64,000 bases of DNA, from contig SCFE01000048.1 of assembly GCA_004352715.1 (NCBI GenBank), positions 507,114 to 571,113 of the forward strand, read 5' to 3'. Source of the DNA: Hofstenia miamia (taxonomy: Eukaryota > Xenacoelomorpha > Acoela). The position numbers were made by a program, and so were the translations under genes. Positions 11,500 to 23,532 of this stretch are shown here, piece by piece (positions within the stretch are counted from its first letter, which is position 1; each line of letters begins with the position of its first letter). The notes below the pieces were generated by a model, which saw only the letters and a program-made list of their open reading frames with translations, did no database searches and was not told the DNA's origin.

Positions 11500-11860
11500 A
11501 ATAATTATTTTAATAATGAAACTTATGTTAATTTTCTGTTCCCTATAGAATTTCTAGATGCTCGCGTATATCAAAAGGAGCTCTTTGTTATGCATAGCGC
11601 TTTTGAATATGATGAAAGACTTACGATTTACATGGACTCTAGGCCTTTATGGCAAGCTGCAAAAAGGTTTATGATTTCTTCGGACTTTATACCAGACTGG
11701 TCGAGCCACAAATCATTTATCATTGATAAAGAACCCTAATCTAGAATGGATCCCATCAGAAGAGAATTTGGCGGATGCACCGTTGAGAATAGCTAATTTT
11801 CTCTGTGTGTAATATTTCTTGGTATAACTTTTTTCTGCGCTACAAACAGCTTTTAAATTT
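11500..11860 (+). pseudogene. Retroelement RNase H fragment, inverted partner of 9393..9765
   Basis: The plus strand reads YMDSRPLWQAAKRFMISSDF, then WSSHKSFIIDKEP and, after a stop, a decayed form of the WIPSEENLADAPSR signature that closes retroelement RNase H domains. The same segment lies in reverse orientation at 9393..9765 with roughly 75-80% identity by eye. The pair is therefore either two head-to-head relics or one element with internal inverted repeats. Confidence 0.5.
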
Positions 11861-12126
11861 GCTAACTATATAAATTGATAGAAAGATAGTATCATTCGTT
11901 ATTTTGCATGCTTATAGGAAAGAGAAAATTTAGTATCATCGAGGGGTGGGAGTATTGTAGAAGATGTATGCTTTCATCCTTATTGCTGATGTTCTCTGGG
12001 GGAATACTTTACTTTGGTAAGTTGAAAAGGAATTCCGCCAACGTTTTAGTATATTTCAACGGACATCTATTTATATTGTCATTTCAAAAACGAATTCGCA
12101 CAGTTGGCCTGCTCCTAGCACGTTAA

Positions 12127-12720
12127 AGTGAACAATTGTTGCTCCTTTCTTATCAAACTATTTTTTCAGTTCGGTTACTGCTTTCCATCGGTCAAGAGTG
12201 ACTAGTGATAGTGAATGATTTAACGTTAAACCTAATTAATAAGCAGCAGTAAGAAATTTTCTAAATTTTGGTTGTGATTTTCTAAACTGTGTCCATTATG
12301 ACATTATCTAAATAGGCATAAATACCACCAAGATCTTTGTCGCAAATGAAGCGGTCAATAAACCGCTGACAAAGCTTAAACAATGTATTGCGATATTATG
12401 GAACAAATCATTAGTATTAGGCAAAGTTATGCATATATTAATGTAAAACAATTTACAGTAATATAATAATGCTATCTTTCAACATTTCCTGCTTGATAAA
12501 TGCTTTAACTTCAGAATATCTATGAAATGGAGTCGATTGGCAAAGATAGAAGCCTGCGAAGTAGAAATAGCAGTAAGGCCACAGATATTAAGGTAACGTC
12601 GATTATCTTTGAAATTCAAACGTGTTGTTTCATGAAGTCCCATAAACTCTTGTCCAAGAATAATTAAAGCTCATAGATGATAAAGAGGGTCTTGTAATAC
12701 CAAGCACCCTTAACAGGAAT
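12127..12720 (-). pseudogene. Possible reverse-transcriptase relic
   Basis: Around 12310-12360 the minus strand reads QRFIDRFICDKDLGGIYAYLDNVIM, shown here only as the segments QRFIDRFICDKD and GGIYAYLDNVIM. These resemble the YLDD catalytic block of LTR-retrotransposon reverse transcriptases with the second Asp replaced by Asn. Flanking frames are heavily broken. Class assignment (Ty3-like) is tentative. Confidence 0.35.
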
Positions 12721-12840
12721 GTTTGTTACGAAAATACTTAAATGTTTTTATTGTGATCATTGCATGCAATGAACAGTAGCCACTTGTGTTTTGAGGTCGA
12801 GTTGTTGAAAAATATTGCTGCAGCAAAAGCTTTAAGCAAA

Positions 12841-12849
12841 AGTTTAAAC

Positions 12850-12883
<34 letters not shown>

Positions 12884-12892
12884 GTTTAAACT
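12841..12892. repeat. 52-bp perfect AT palindrome
   Basis: AGTTTAAACTATTA, then 24 bases of alternating TA, then TAATAGTTTAAACT. The whole block is its own reverse complement. It could extrude a cruciform and sits exactly where the Penelope-like coding region begins. Confidence 0.9.
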
Positions 12893-13480
12893 TTCTAGAT
12901 ATCACAATATCAAAAAATAAGAATGAACTAATTACAAATTGGTATCAAAAATCTACAAAAACAGATCTTTATATACCATTTAAGTCATACTGTGATGAAA
13001 TTCCTAAGAAAAATACACTTAAGTGTCTAGTAGATAGAATATTTACAAGTTGTTCAAATTATAAAAATCTAACAAAGAGCCCAGACAAACTAATGGCTAT
13101 CCACAAGAATTAATTAACAAAATGATAAATGCTAAATTTAAATACAATAACAATAAGCAATGAAGTGAAAAAGAAAAAGAAAGATATTTTAGACGTTACC
13201 TTATATCAAAAAGAATGCTATAACATTAAAGAAACAACTAAACATGTTAAACAAAGATCTATTATCATTAAACATTTGTCCAATATTAACATCGATTAAA
13301 ACACAAGATGCTTTCACAAACTACGATAAAGTACCCATTGATTTGCCATCTGGACTCGTCTATATTTACAGCTATGATGAATGCAATTATTCATGCATCG
13401 CTGAGACCAGACATTTAAACACGAGAATAGAAGAACATATGCGAAATATTTTTACATGCATACCCACCAAAAAGAAATAA
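12893..13480 (+). pseudogene. Penelope-like element remnant (RT end and GIY-YIG domain)
   Basis: The first part reads LNFLDITISKNKNELITNWY and DLYIPFKSYCDEIPKKNTLK, with IFTSCSNYKNL further on. This is the segment between the reverse transcriptase and the endonuclease of Penelope-like elements. After a broken linker, 13345..13440 reads LVYIYSYDECNYSCIAETRH and LNTRIEEHMRNIF, a degenerate GIY-YIG nuclease in which YIG has become CIA while the R and EH residues remain. Stops and the altered core mark it as inactive. Confidence 0.7.
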
Positions 13481-14145
13481 TTTTAAAATAATCATTAAAC
13501 ATCAAGAAACAACAATATTGCAATTAAATATTTATTTTTTTTATTATTATATTTAAATACTTTAAATTTTTATTAAGATGAGGTTTAATAATAAAGTAAA
13601 TATATCAATTTTCATTTTTATGCAGTTAAAAAATTTAGTTGATTGCCACGTTTCGCAATTGACTACACGCTGAATATTTCTGAATTATTTTTAGTTTGAT
13701 ATGTTAACTCTTTATCCTCTTGATTTTAAATTTGTCCATTAGTAGCCTGCATACAAAAATGTAGATGTTTTCAATTGTGGTAACGGACTCATGCTCAATA
13801 TTATTAAGAATGCTTTACGAAGTTGGACATGTCTATTCACATTAAAATTACGACTGTGGGTCTTATCAACCCAAAACAAACATTTTGCTAATATATTTAC
13901 CATATCGGATGCCATATATTTTATCCTTCATGGACGTTGATTGTCCTATTGAAATGTATATTTGAAAATTTTGTTTCTTTATGCATGAAAATTTGAAATG
14001 ATTGGCTAGGAATAACCGTAATTCGAGAGTTAAAAATGATACCAATTTGTGTTCCTTAAACAACTTCTTAATTGTAGTTTTTCTAGTTCAAATATTTTAG
14101 AAACTTTTATATTCACTCAACTGTTTTGTTGATTTAGAACGCGAA

Positions 14146-14461
14146 ATGGAAGGAGCATTCTTTCACCATGTAATGCTACGAATAAAAGACCCTTCAAAAA
14201 GCATTCCTTTTTATGTTGATAAGATTGGTAAATTGCCTTTTTATACACTGAATTATGAATCTATGTTAATATATTTAGGAATGACTTTAGTTCAGAAAAG
14301 GGATTTTCCAGACAACAAATTCTCGCTATATTTTTTGGCCTTTGTGGATCCCAAAACAGTTCCTGCCGCATCAGCCTCTGAGAAAGAAAAACGAGATTAT
14401 TTATTCAGTCATAATCCTGTTCTTGAGTTAACTCACAATTATGGAACTGAAAATGAAGAAG
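14146..14461 (+). CDS. GLO1: Glyoxalase I (lactoylglutathione lyase), 5' two exons
   Basis: Glyoxalase I converts the methylglyoxal-glutathione hemithioacetal to S-lactoylglutathione in the cytosol. Exon 1 (14146..14227, MEGAFFHHVMLRIKDPSKSI) and exon 2 (14279..14461) flank a 51-nt intron, GTAAATTG...TATTTAG. The intron length is a multiple of three and lacks stops, so the frame runs through it, but removing it restores the family sequence FYVDKIGMTLVQK. Exon 2 continues KFSLYFLAF and PVLELTHNYGTENEEG, with the metal-ligand Glu, and ends at a GTATTTTG donor. The first metal ligand, Gln in human GLO1, appears to be His. The C-terminal half (GFGHI region, last Glu ligand) was not found downstream, so the gene is either split by a long intron or truncated. 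The start codon fits the short N-terminus of bacterial-like forms. Confidence 0.8.
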
Positions 14462-15154
14462 GTATTTTGCATCTTTGATCGCAATTTTATATAAATTACC
14501 ATTTACATAATGTTGGTTATATCGGAAAACATATTTAATATTTAGTATAAATTTATGTCGGATAACCATATTAGAATTGTGTCATGAATATTCCATAGAT
14601 ATGACGAAGAGTAAATATTGATATTAAGACTATATTATAATATACTTGCAAAATCTTGAAGCCCTCAATTTCACGCATTGTTTGAAGTTTAAATAGTATA
14701 AAAATATTTTAAGAAGCAAATGCCCTCTTCTTATCTTTTGGACTTTAAATATACCCAAGTAAGCATTATACGACTGAACATGGCGAAATTTCACAATTAC
14801 ACAGCAAGGATCTCCACTGAAGAAAGACAAAAACAAAGATTTTGTAATGGAAGCTAATGACAAGTCAGTCCATCCTGCAAATGAATCCACATTTATAGTT
14901 TATGAAGCAAACCCAATAAGTTTTGTATAAAGATAAAAAATTTCTTGCGAATTTAAAAATTGTTCAATTTCATAAAGCAAAAACTTAAGTATTGCAATAA
15001 AATTTTCGTAAAACTGTGTCACAAAATAAATGTTCTGTATTTACCCTTTTTGTCACGATATTTATACTTAAAAGCTAGTCGGCTTCCCACTAATTCCTGT
15101 CAGCGTTCAATTTTTATTATAAATATATCTTATGTTCTGTATAGTTTGCGATGA

Positions 15155-16860
15155 TTTCATTAATTGTTGTTGTTATTGTTAATTACATAAAGGAAGTGAG
15201 GCCATTAAATGTCCTCAAAATATAGTTACTGCGCCATTTTACACGGTATGACTAATAAATTGATATTTAGCAAAATAGCATTTTGTTATTTTATGTGAAC
15301 TTAAGGTGGTTATATCTGTTTTAAGCATTTTTTCAATTTTAAAGATGCTTTTTTGAAAAAATTACTATTTAGCATAATTAACCAATATGGCGACCACAAA
15401 TTAGCCCATAACTGCTTGGCATCTCAAACATCAAATCTCAATAACCAATTATTTTTAAAAAGCTTACAACCTCATCTACTGCCTAACACTTTCACCCTTC
15501 CCAAAAATTAGTTTTTTTAAAAATTTGTCATTCAAAATTGAAAATTTGAATTATTTTAACATTTTAGCAAGTATATTTCACTGAAATTTCTGATTTTTTC
15601 ATTAAAAATACCAAAAAATATAGTGTGCCAGGAAATAGATAATAGAGCATTGATATCACAGGCTAATGCGTATTTAACGAATAACTTTTGTTGATAATGT
15701 AAACATACTTCTATTTTGTTTACCATCTTAACTCTTAATAAATGCATTTGTTTTTAAATCTTTTATATTTAATCTTCAGAATTATTTGCGTCATTCTTTA
15801 GAAATAGGAATATTCGATCATGTAAAACACATTAATGAAATGAAATTTCCACTATACCGCACATGGTAATAAGCCCATTTTTGCAAGGTTATCTCTTTCG
15901 ACAGTAGGGTCCTGTGAATCCATATATTTGAATATGAGTTTGAATCCGAATTTTCAGGCAAAGGATTCTGTACAAATCCGAATACTATCAAAACATGCTG
16001 TGCTTTACTCAAATATTACCATTGCAAAACCATCGAGTTTTAATTTTTATTTCAAGTAAACGGTATTAAAACCTCGAGCAGTAGCAGTTTATTATACAAT
16101 AGAGCTATTCAATGGAGGAATGCCGTTTGCACGCTTCAGTGTTCATAGCTAAATTGTACTCCTCACAAGCATTTTATTTATCCAGCTCTGCACTGTACAC
16201 GATACAATTTTTTTTCACAACTGATTAGTGTAGATATGCCGTCATTACTTTCGTTTAGGAAACTTTCCATTGCTGATTTTTGTGCTCCCTGAATTGACAG
16301 CTTAGAAAAATGTTCCACCCAACATGTGTTTTTTCTTCAACTATGTTTAAAGGAAATAACATAACGCCGTTGATGCTGTATTTTACACGTCAGAGGATTG
16401 AAATATTTTTCATATTTGGAAATTTGGTAGTAAAAAAGTACCAACTGAGTGGAAATAGAATATTGTGAGGATGTTGACATAATAATTATATACGGACAAG
16501 TTTCATCAGCTGATTAATTAGCTTTAAATGCTTTGAAATAGCTATTCAGAGCTTGAGTTATATTGTCGAAGTTTCATCATAAATCTTATTGAATCGTTAC
16601 CAACAATGGATCTTAGTTGTGAGAGTGAATATTTTGTTGAGAGAGCCATAAAAAGTCAATGAATAGTAAAACAGTTTTTAACTTTACGTTCAAATCGATC
16701 AAAGATTGCAAGAATTGCAAATATCGTCTATTGCAAAATAGATGAGAATCATAGTAAATTAAGATTTTTACCATACTAAATTTTTAAATATTTGGCGTAC
16801 ATTTTGCATTAAGAGATCTTTTTATTGAATGAAGTATTGATGTTGATCTCTTCAATTTAT
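15155..16860. other. No recognisable feature
   Basis: AT-rich sequence with only short random frames on both strands. I see no splice-supported exon, RNA gene or transposon end. Confidence 0.6.
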
Positions 16861-16867
16861 TATTTTG

Positions 16868-17718
16868 TTAATGAGCGTCTGACATAAATTGTATATTTTT
16901 CGATTTCATCAAATGCGTGGTATGCAGTTGTTTGTAGATGTAATTCATGAAAAGTGCCATATTCCATTCCGCGGACAAGAAATTTTGCATCATTTCTTTC
17001 ATATCAGACTGATTATCTTGATTAATTGTATAAGCCAACCTTTCGTTTGAGAGGACAATAGGATTGGATAATTTCACTTTTAATTTTGGCAAGGTATTCC
17101 ATTCCTTCAATGTATTGTTGAGTGCGGGAACTACGATTTGATACTGCAATATTCGGGTCTGGGTGGGTACATTGCTAACCACTGTAGATATATCTGCAAA
17201 AGTAACAGAATAAACAGTTTGCGCTTAGCGCTCATCCTGACTGTTTCCGAGCTATGTAGAGCCTCTTCTCGCAAAACATCAGACAATTTGATGTTTAGCG
17301 AGTACCAACAAAATGCTCGCCCTCCTACACTATTTGACAATTTAGTTTGATAGTGGGTGTGGCTATAGTAGTCGGAATATATCATGAGACAATTCGGTTC
17401 CCCACTCAACTCTCTGAGACATCTGCATTCTTTTTTCTTAGACTCACTAAACAGGCGTGGCTTATGCCAATTTAACAAGGAGACTTCTGAGGTGCGTTTC
17501 ACCCTACAGTTTAACCATTCCATGTTAAATTGTGAATTTGAAATCGCTTAATAATTTAATGCATCTAAGATTTTTGTTTGAGCTCTCATCTGAAAAAAGT
17601 TAAGACATGCAAAGGCAATTTTCCCATTGCGTACTTTAAAATTGTTTTCACAAGTTAAAAGGTATTACCCGTAAGAAATTTCAAACTTACCTTTACGGGA
17701 ATCAAAAATAAAAAATCT
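16868..17718 (-). CDS. Candidate terminal exons of an unidentified gene
   Basis: A 326-nt open stretch (16868..17193) follows a good acceptor (TTCTGTTACTTTTGCAG on the minus strand). It reads DISTVVSNVPTQTRILQ, then WNTLPKLKVKLSNPIVLSN, and ends with a stop after KNIQFMSDAH. A short exon at 17691..17718 precedes it, bounded by an AG and a GTAAGT donor, reading RFFIFDSRK; the two join in phase as FFIFDSRKDISTVV. This is a plausible C-terminus but I do not recognise the family. Further upstream exons would lie beyond the piggyBac relic. The overlapping long minus frame at 17131..17523 is not preferred because it ignores these splice signals. Confidence 0.4.
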
Positions 17719-17754
17719 CTATTAGTGTATATGCGCTATATAAAATGTCATCCA

Positions 17755-17835
17755 TTTTAGGCACTGGATAGGCGCGCCTTTGAGAGCAATTTCGGTTTAA
17801 TCCCGATCAAAGTTTGTACTACAACAACAGTAGGT
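17755..17835 (+). repeat. Possible tRNA-derived repeat
   Basis: GGTTTAATCCCGATCAA near 17796 resembles the T-arm/B-box of a tRNA (GGTTCGAATCC), preceded by 'ggcactggataggcgcgcct' that could stand for a D-arm region. A cloverleaf cannot be completed and there is no anticodon arm I trust. It may be a tRNA-derived SINE head. Confidence 0.25.
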
Positions 17836-17839
17836 GATG

Positions 17840-19190
17840 CATATAGTTGTTCATAGATGTTCATTGAGTCATTCTGGTACTCAGCATACTTATTCACGAA
17901 GTGGCAGATCGGATGTTATGATGGTATTATCCCACAATTTTTTCCCATGACTTATAGTTCCGAATTTAAAGGTTTTTTTATGTTTATGAAGTAATTGATT
18001 AAGTATTTTAATTTTCTCCAAAAGTTAAGTGGGGATCTGAGATCTTCGAAATAGGTATTTTGTTGTTGTTTGCTTTTGCCTTGGTGTTCTGGACTAGCAA
18101 TTAATTTGGTCTTTTAACAACATATGGTTAATACATGTATGATGCTTTATCAGCACCTCCATTATTGAAATTACCAGCCGTTGATAAGTTTTTTTTCTAA
18201 TTGCAACATGACCCAGTCATATTTTAGCGCATTCAAGTTTTGTGACAGTTTCATGGGTGTCTTAGTTAACGAATTCTTATTTCATTGTGCTTGCAGTATT
18301 TGGATAATAGGCAAGGGTCAAGCTAACTTTTGAAATGGATTAAAAAGTCCAAAACTTCCAAATATTTTTAGAAACTATTCTCCAATCTTTGCATTTAATC
18401 TTTTCGCTTTGCTAAAATGGAATTAATGGTAAAACTTGCACCTGTTTTTAAGAAGCAACAGCTATTTATCAATTCTCAAACTCGAATGGGGGTGTGTAGG
18501 CCTTTAGACAATGGATATTGAATAATTCATGGATGGCCCGCAGTCGACGATTGTTGATATCAAAATGCAAGCAACACATACACATATCAAATCAGTTACG
18601 TGACATGTGTGTACGAAAAAAATCACTCTCAATCTCCTTGGACCAGATATCATTCTAAGACATGCTAGCAAAGAGTATACCGCGCAAATAAAGTTAAGTT
18701 ATTCCACTCATTCCCATACGCCTGATTTCATTCGCACTTGCATTTAATTGAACAATCTTAATGTTTGTGTATTCAAGAATGTCATAAAACATTCTCTAAG
18801 AATGTTTCATGATCACAATGGTGAATCAATGGTGCGTTTGTAAAATGCTTTGATACCTGAACGCTCATGGAAGATATTGCTGTTGGTCACACGTCCAGCT
18901 TGATTCCATTGTTGCAGTTACAACCAACTACCATCCTTTGAGACTAGACCACTACCACCATCAGTGTAGCTTACATTGAGCTGCTCCATTTGATCCTCAC
19001 TGCTTGTTTGTGCTTCCTCATATGTTGATGAGACTGTATTAGCGCCATCAAGAATAGCTAATGTATCATCTAAGTCGTCATCATCACTTTCTGAGTCAAG
19101 GGGGTCCAGGTTTCGCATGTTAGCAAGAGCACAATTTTTTTGCAATACTTGAGTGTTGACTTGCGCTATTATCTCTTATGTGAATGCAAA
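17840..19190 (-). pseudogene. Decayed piggyBac-type transposase
   Basis: The best preserved part (18918..19145) is an acidic N-terminus (LDPLDSESDDDDLDDTLAIL) ending GSGLVSKDGSW, the lead-in to the piggyBac core. Just downstream, in broken frames, come GRVTNSNIFHERSGIKAFYK, then EIRRMGMSGIT, then FFRTHMSRN and LHFDINNRR. This matches the order of PGBD-type transposases (GR..NI; MS..RF; LRFDD..R). A further piece FNIHCLKAYTPPFEFEN follows. I could not confirm the later catalytic Asp residues or TTAA-flanked ends. Multiple stops mark it as inactive. Confidence 0.6.
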
Positions 19191-19199
19191 ATGCTATCC

Positions 19200-20570
19200 A
19201 ATAGGAACACATTCCACATGTGCAATCTCGCATAGTGCATGTGCTTGCTAGGAATATTCATTGATGTATGCTTGTCTACTTAAACTGAATTTGAGGAAAA
19301 AGATGTCTAATATAGAGGCTACACAATCTGGGTGAAAATGACCCATTTTGAATGTTCATGAAATACATGTATTTTATTAAAATATTAAGCTAATTAATGT
19401 TGTTATGTTTATGTATCTAAAGAACTCCTAAAATAAAAGATTTATTTTTATTTAGATAAATATTGCTGCAGTCATGAGTGCAAGACATGTTTGCAATTAG
19501 GGAAATAAATATAACACAATTCATGGTGATTCGAATGAATCTCAAGATATTAGCATAATAGTTTTGAAAATGTGATAATGTATCAAAATAAATCAATAAA
19601 CTATCTAGGCGTAGAGATAAGTAAAGATTTTAATTTCCATGAATTGATTTGAAATAAATTGAGAAGAATGGGGATCAGTATTTCATGCATTCCTGAATTG
19701 AAGAATATGACCAAAACCACCCAATTGATGAAGCATTTACAAAGGGCCACTTAATATATGTTTGTATTCTTATAAGCCATAAATTTATTCCAACATGAAC
19801 ATATCAATGTAACTCTTTTAATAGAGCAATTTGGAGGTTTTTCAATATTGACAAATAAATGTCTGCAAAGATATGATTTTTTCACCAAAATACTTTTCAA
19901 CTATGCTAGTTTGGTTTTAATGTTTAAGCATGTTCACCAAATGCGTTCTCCATTAAGTCAATTTAACGACATTATTACATTTAACCCACTAAATTGTAAT
20001 GAGCATTCCTATTAAATCAAAATATTAACAAAACTAATATATATATTTGTCACTTCAGATTACTAGAATAATTTAGATTTTGAATAGATATTTAAACGTT
20101 TATGTGGAAATTCAAACAATCTATTAGCTTATTAAAAATGTTTGCATGCGCAGGAAAATTTTGTTTAGTATGAGGATTTGTGGTTTTTTGTTGAAGCATT
20201 ACTTCTAGTGTGCTTGTAAATTATATTTATCTTACTAATATTTTGCAAATTCACTCTATAAAGGGTTAATTGTTATTTTGTGTGCAGATCATGTAATGTT
20301 TTGCATATTTAATGAAAAGCCCTTGGAAAAAGCACTACTGCAATAAAATAAATGGACATATGCACTTCTCGCACTTCACAACTCATATGTGATAATCTCT
20401 AATCTAATATTATTTAAGTCAAAATTAAAAACGGAAGCTCAGCAAATTGAATGTTTTTTAAAAGTTGTCCGTTATACCTGCAAATAGGCTTTATATGTTA
20501 CATTTTATGACTATTGGCAATAAAAAGCAGTCAAAGTAGGTAGATTTAATATTTCACAATAAACAAACTC
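19200..20570. other. No recognisable feature
   Basis: AT-rich sequence without long frames, convincing splice signals or transposon ends. Confidence 0.6.
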
Positions 20571-20574
20571 AACT

Positions 20575-20860
20575 AGAGCTCTAATTCGAGGGTTGCGCCT
20601 CCATTCTTCACGCAAGCTTCCATGCCCTGGGACATGCTACATGCTCCTAGTCTCTGTACTAACATTTCTTGATCCTCCAGCACTGTCTTGACCTCTACAT
20701 TTAGCTCATTTCGCGATGCAGGCTAGTTCTTATTCACTATTGATTCCATATGTACCCAGAACCAATAATCTAACGGTTAAGGTCCATGCTATTGACAGGC
20801 TACTCAACTTTGCTTCTTCGATGGATTACAAGATTTTTGAATTTTTCTTTCAGGAAAGCC
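20575..20860 (-). pseudogene. Mariner-like transposase C-terminal relic
   Basis: The minus strand reads DYWFWVHMESIVNKN, then ASRNELNVEVKTVLEDQEML, then ACVKNGGATLELEL. This is the order seen after the last catalytic residue of mariner-type transposases (D/E..FWG, the helical region, and the closing C...GG). The catalytic residue itself is lost or altered. A neighbouring segment at 20930..21000 is shared with 4080..4185. Confidence 0.55.
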
Positions 20861-21009
20861 AATGCCCTGTTGTGAAAGTAGCTTGACTATTATCGCTAAT
20901 ACCAGATCTAAACTCAACCTTTGAGAAGTTAACTGTTGGTTTATTGCAAGATGTACATAATAACAGGTCATGACAAGCTTTAAGTCTAAAATTATCAGAG
21001 TCCTAAATC

Positions 21010-22260
21010 TGAAATTACATTATTGATGTTATCTATCGTTTAATGTCATAATTAATGTTTTTTGTTAACTTTATGCATAGCTTGATAGAGTAATAATGGA
21101 AAACTATATTTTTACGAATATTCAGAGAAGGTTTTGTAATAAAATTTCAAAGATTGCTAAATAAAAAATTTGCATATTTTTGGATTATTGATTTAAACAA
21201 CACCAGATTTGAAAAATTTTGCACTTCATCACTTCAAATGCATGCACAAATAATTAGTAGCATTGCTTTTAAAACTACTAAACAATTCGAACAATAATTT
21301 ATTAATAAAGCGCTAGGAAAACACAATCCAACTCGTGAAAGAAATTGAATCAATCTTCAAATGCAGTATCCTAATATTGTATTATGATGCCAAAAAACCA
21401 GAGTGGAGATCTGTTGCATTTATAATTTTTTCCTGTAGCATGTAGTGGAGGACTAATATGTGCGTTTTGGCATAACTAGCACTTATGGAATGCAGTAGCT
21501 GAATTGTATTCTGGAACTTTTCCTTTTTCACACAAGGGCTTAGAGAGCTCAGTTAGTAGTTAAAATTGGGCTATTTCCATTAAACCACACGTTGCAAGAA
21601 TAAATTTGAATACATCTTTAAATTTTTGTACTGAATTATTAAATCTTTTGCATTGACTATCTTACACCACATTTGGACATTTTAGAACAAAATTGTTCAG
21701 GTTTTCAGTTCTTGACGACAACAGAGCATTCTCATTAAGTGCTGACATTGTTCCTTCCCTAAAAATCTTTAAGCACAATGCAACAGATACTTACTGCTGA
21801 GTTTATTAACTGTAGAGTTATTGCACTCGGTATATTTTAAGTAATCACAAGGAATGATAAAGTACAATCATCTTGATTAAAGTCATTCTTGGAATATGAA
21901 CTTATAACGTCTCATGAAGTTGGACAATTTAAAAGTGATAGGTAACTGCATATAAAACTAAACATCTTCCAGAAATGACTCCAAAAGTTCCAATCGAAAT
22001 TTTCGAAAATACTGGATTAACAACTTGTAATTTATAGTAAACAATTGCACTGCAGTATAGATTCTTACCATTTACAATTGTTGATGTTTAAATACTTGTC
22101 TACTTTGAATGATGACCACAGCGTTCTCTTGATTGTAGATGAAATTGCGATCGCTTTCTAACAAGTAGATATGCAAGAAATCTTATCAAGGCCTAACTAT
22201 TCTGAATATCCATCTATGTCGAAAGTTAAGTATGAATTTAATGCTTCTACTGTTGTTCTC
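21010..22260. other. No recognisable feature
   Basis: AT-rich; only short frames. No gene or transposon signature seen. Confidence 0.6.
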
Positions 22261-22262
22261 TG

Positions 22263-22310
22263 CAGTGGCGGATTTGAGGGGGGTCTCAGGGGTCGCAAGA
22301 CCCCCCCCCC
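22263..22310 (+). mobile_element. Extra hAT terminal segment
   Basis: CAGTGGCGGATTTGA, GGGGGGTCTCAGGGGTCGCA and a C-run repeat almost exactly what begins at 22521. An N at 22311 follows the C-run. The two ends lie 258 bases apart, so this is either a second, truncated element of the same family or a local duplication. Confidence 0.6.
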
Positions 22311-23068
22311 NCTTAATTGAAATAATCAAATACTAGTTAGGTACTCTGCCATCATAGCTCTGCTCTGTGAGTGGTGTATCTGTGGCCTCTGGCCAACTCT
22401 CATCTCTGCATCATTCCACTTGTGTTTCCATAGCCAATCTAGGTGGCTTTGAACCTCAGCTAAACAAAGTTCTTGTGTTCCCTATCCTAACTCAGTGTAG
22501 TTCTCAATGTGAATTGTAACCAGTGGCGGATTTGAAGGGGGTCTCAGGGGTCGCAAGACCCCCCTGAGCGAGTATGTAAATTGGCCATTACAAATGATAA
22601 CTCTTTCAGTTTGTTATTATAATTTTCATAAATACAAATATTTTTATAAAGATACGGAAATATGTCATTGAAATCTATTAGTGCTTCAGAAATCGTGAAA
22701 TAATTGCATTCCATTTATAAACCAACATATATCATCAGTTTCACTGATTTGTAATTTGCTTGAATGTTCACCACATGTGAATTGAGTTTGAACCTGTTTC
22801 CACTATTTCGCATTATTACAAATCATAAAAGGAATGTCAACAAATGAATGAATAGTTTAGCAGTGATTGGCCAAGATAATTAGCATTAATGCTATTTATT
22901 TACCCGCCAAATCAACATCATTATAACAATTTGCTTTATTACAAACAGATTGCATTAATATAGGAAACTTGGGAGTGGGAATTATAATTATAGACTATTT
23001 TAGCGGCTGAAGCAGTTAGTAGCAGTAACCCAGACAAGCTCATACTGTGTCATGTGCACAACACGCAG

Positions 23069-23160
23069 CCCTGGTTGAACGTGTTTATGAGCCTGCTATT
23101 GCAAAGGGGCTCATAAATGCTAGACAAAAGCTGTGGAATGTGAGCATTAGTTTACTAAAT
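23069..23160 (-). mobile_element. SINE-like repeat, copy 2 (truncated)
   Basis: Reverse-complement match to the copies at 8261..8404 and 51165..51307, from 'ccctggttgaac' through the ATGAGCC/GGCTCAT hairpin to 'tagtttactaaat'. The distal part ('tgcagcc...gctgactaag') is missing. It sits in the 5' non-coding part of the hAT element. Confidence 0.7.
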
Positions 23161-23532
23161 CACCACTGGATTTGAGAATGATTCAATACATTAAGTAATA
23201 TCATTCCCCTATCAGAAAATGACTAATGTTGATGATCATTTGATTGGACAGAGATCCATAACTTCAAATCAAAGTCAAAGTTTCGGGTATTATATTTTCT
23301 GGTCGGATCGGGTTTGGGTAGAAAATATCTCGATCGGTTTGGGTTCATATTTACCTGATATTGTCACTCTCTGGTAGTCTTTTTTCATATATAAAATTTT
23401 TAATTTGATCCCAGTTGGGGTATACCTAATGTGAATTTGCTTCCTATAAATATAGTCAATGAAAATAATTCTATAATAGTAACAATTTGATATGCTAAAT
23501 GCTTTTCTCTTAATGTCCTCTCTTATTCTTAG

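Noticed and set aside
17131-17523. 130-codon minus-strand frame
   Set aside because: It crosses a strong TTTTGCAG acceptor and does not resemble a known family; the spliced alternative reads better.
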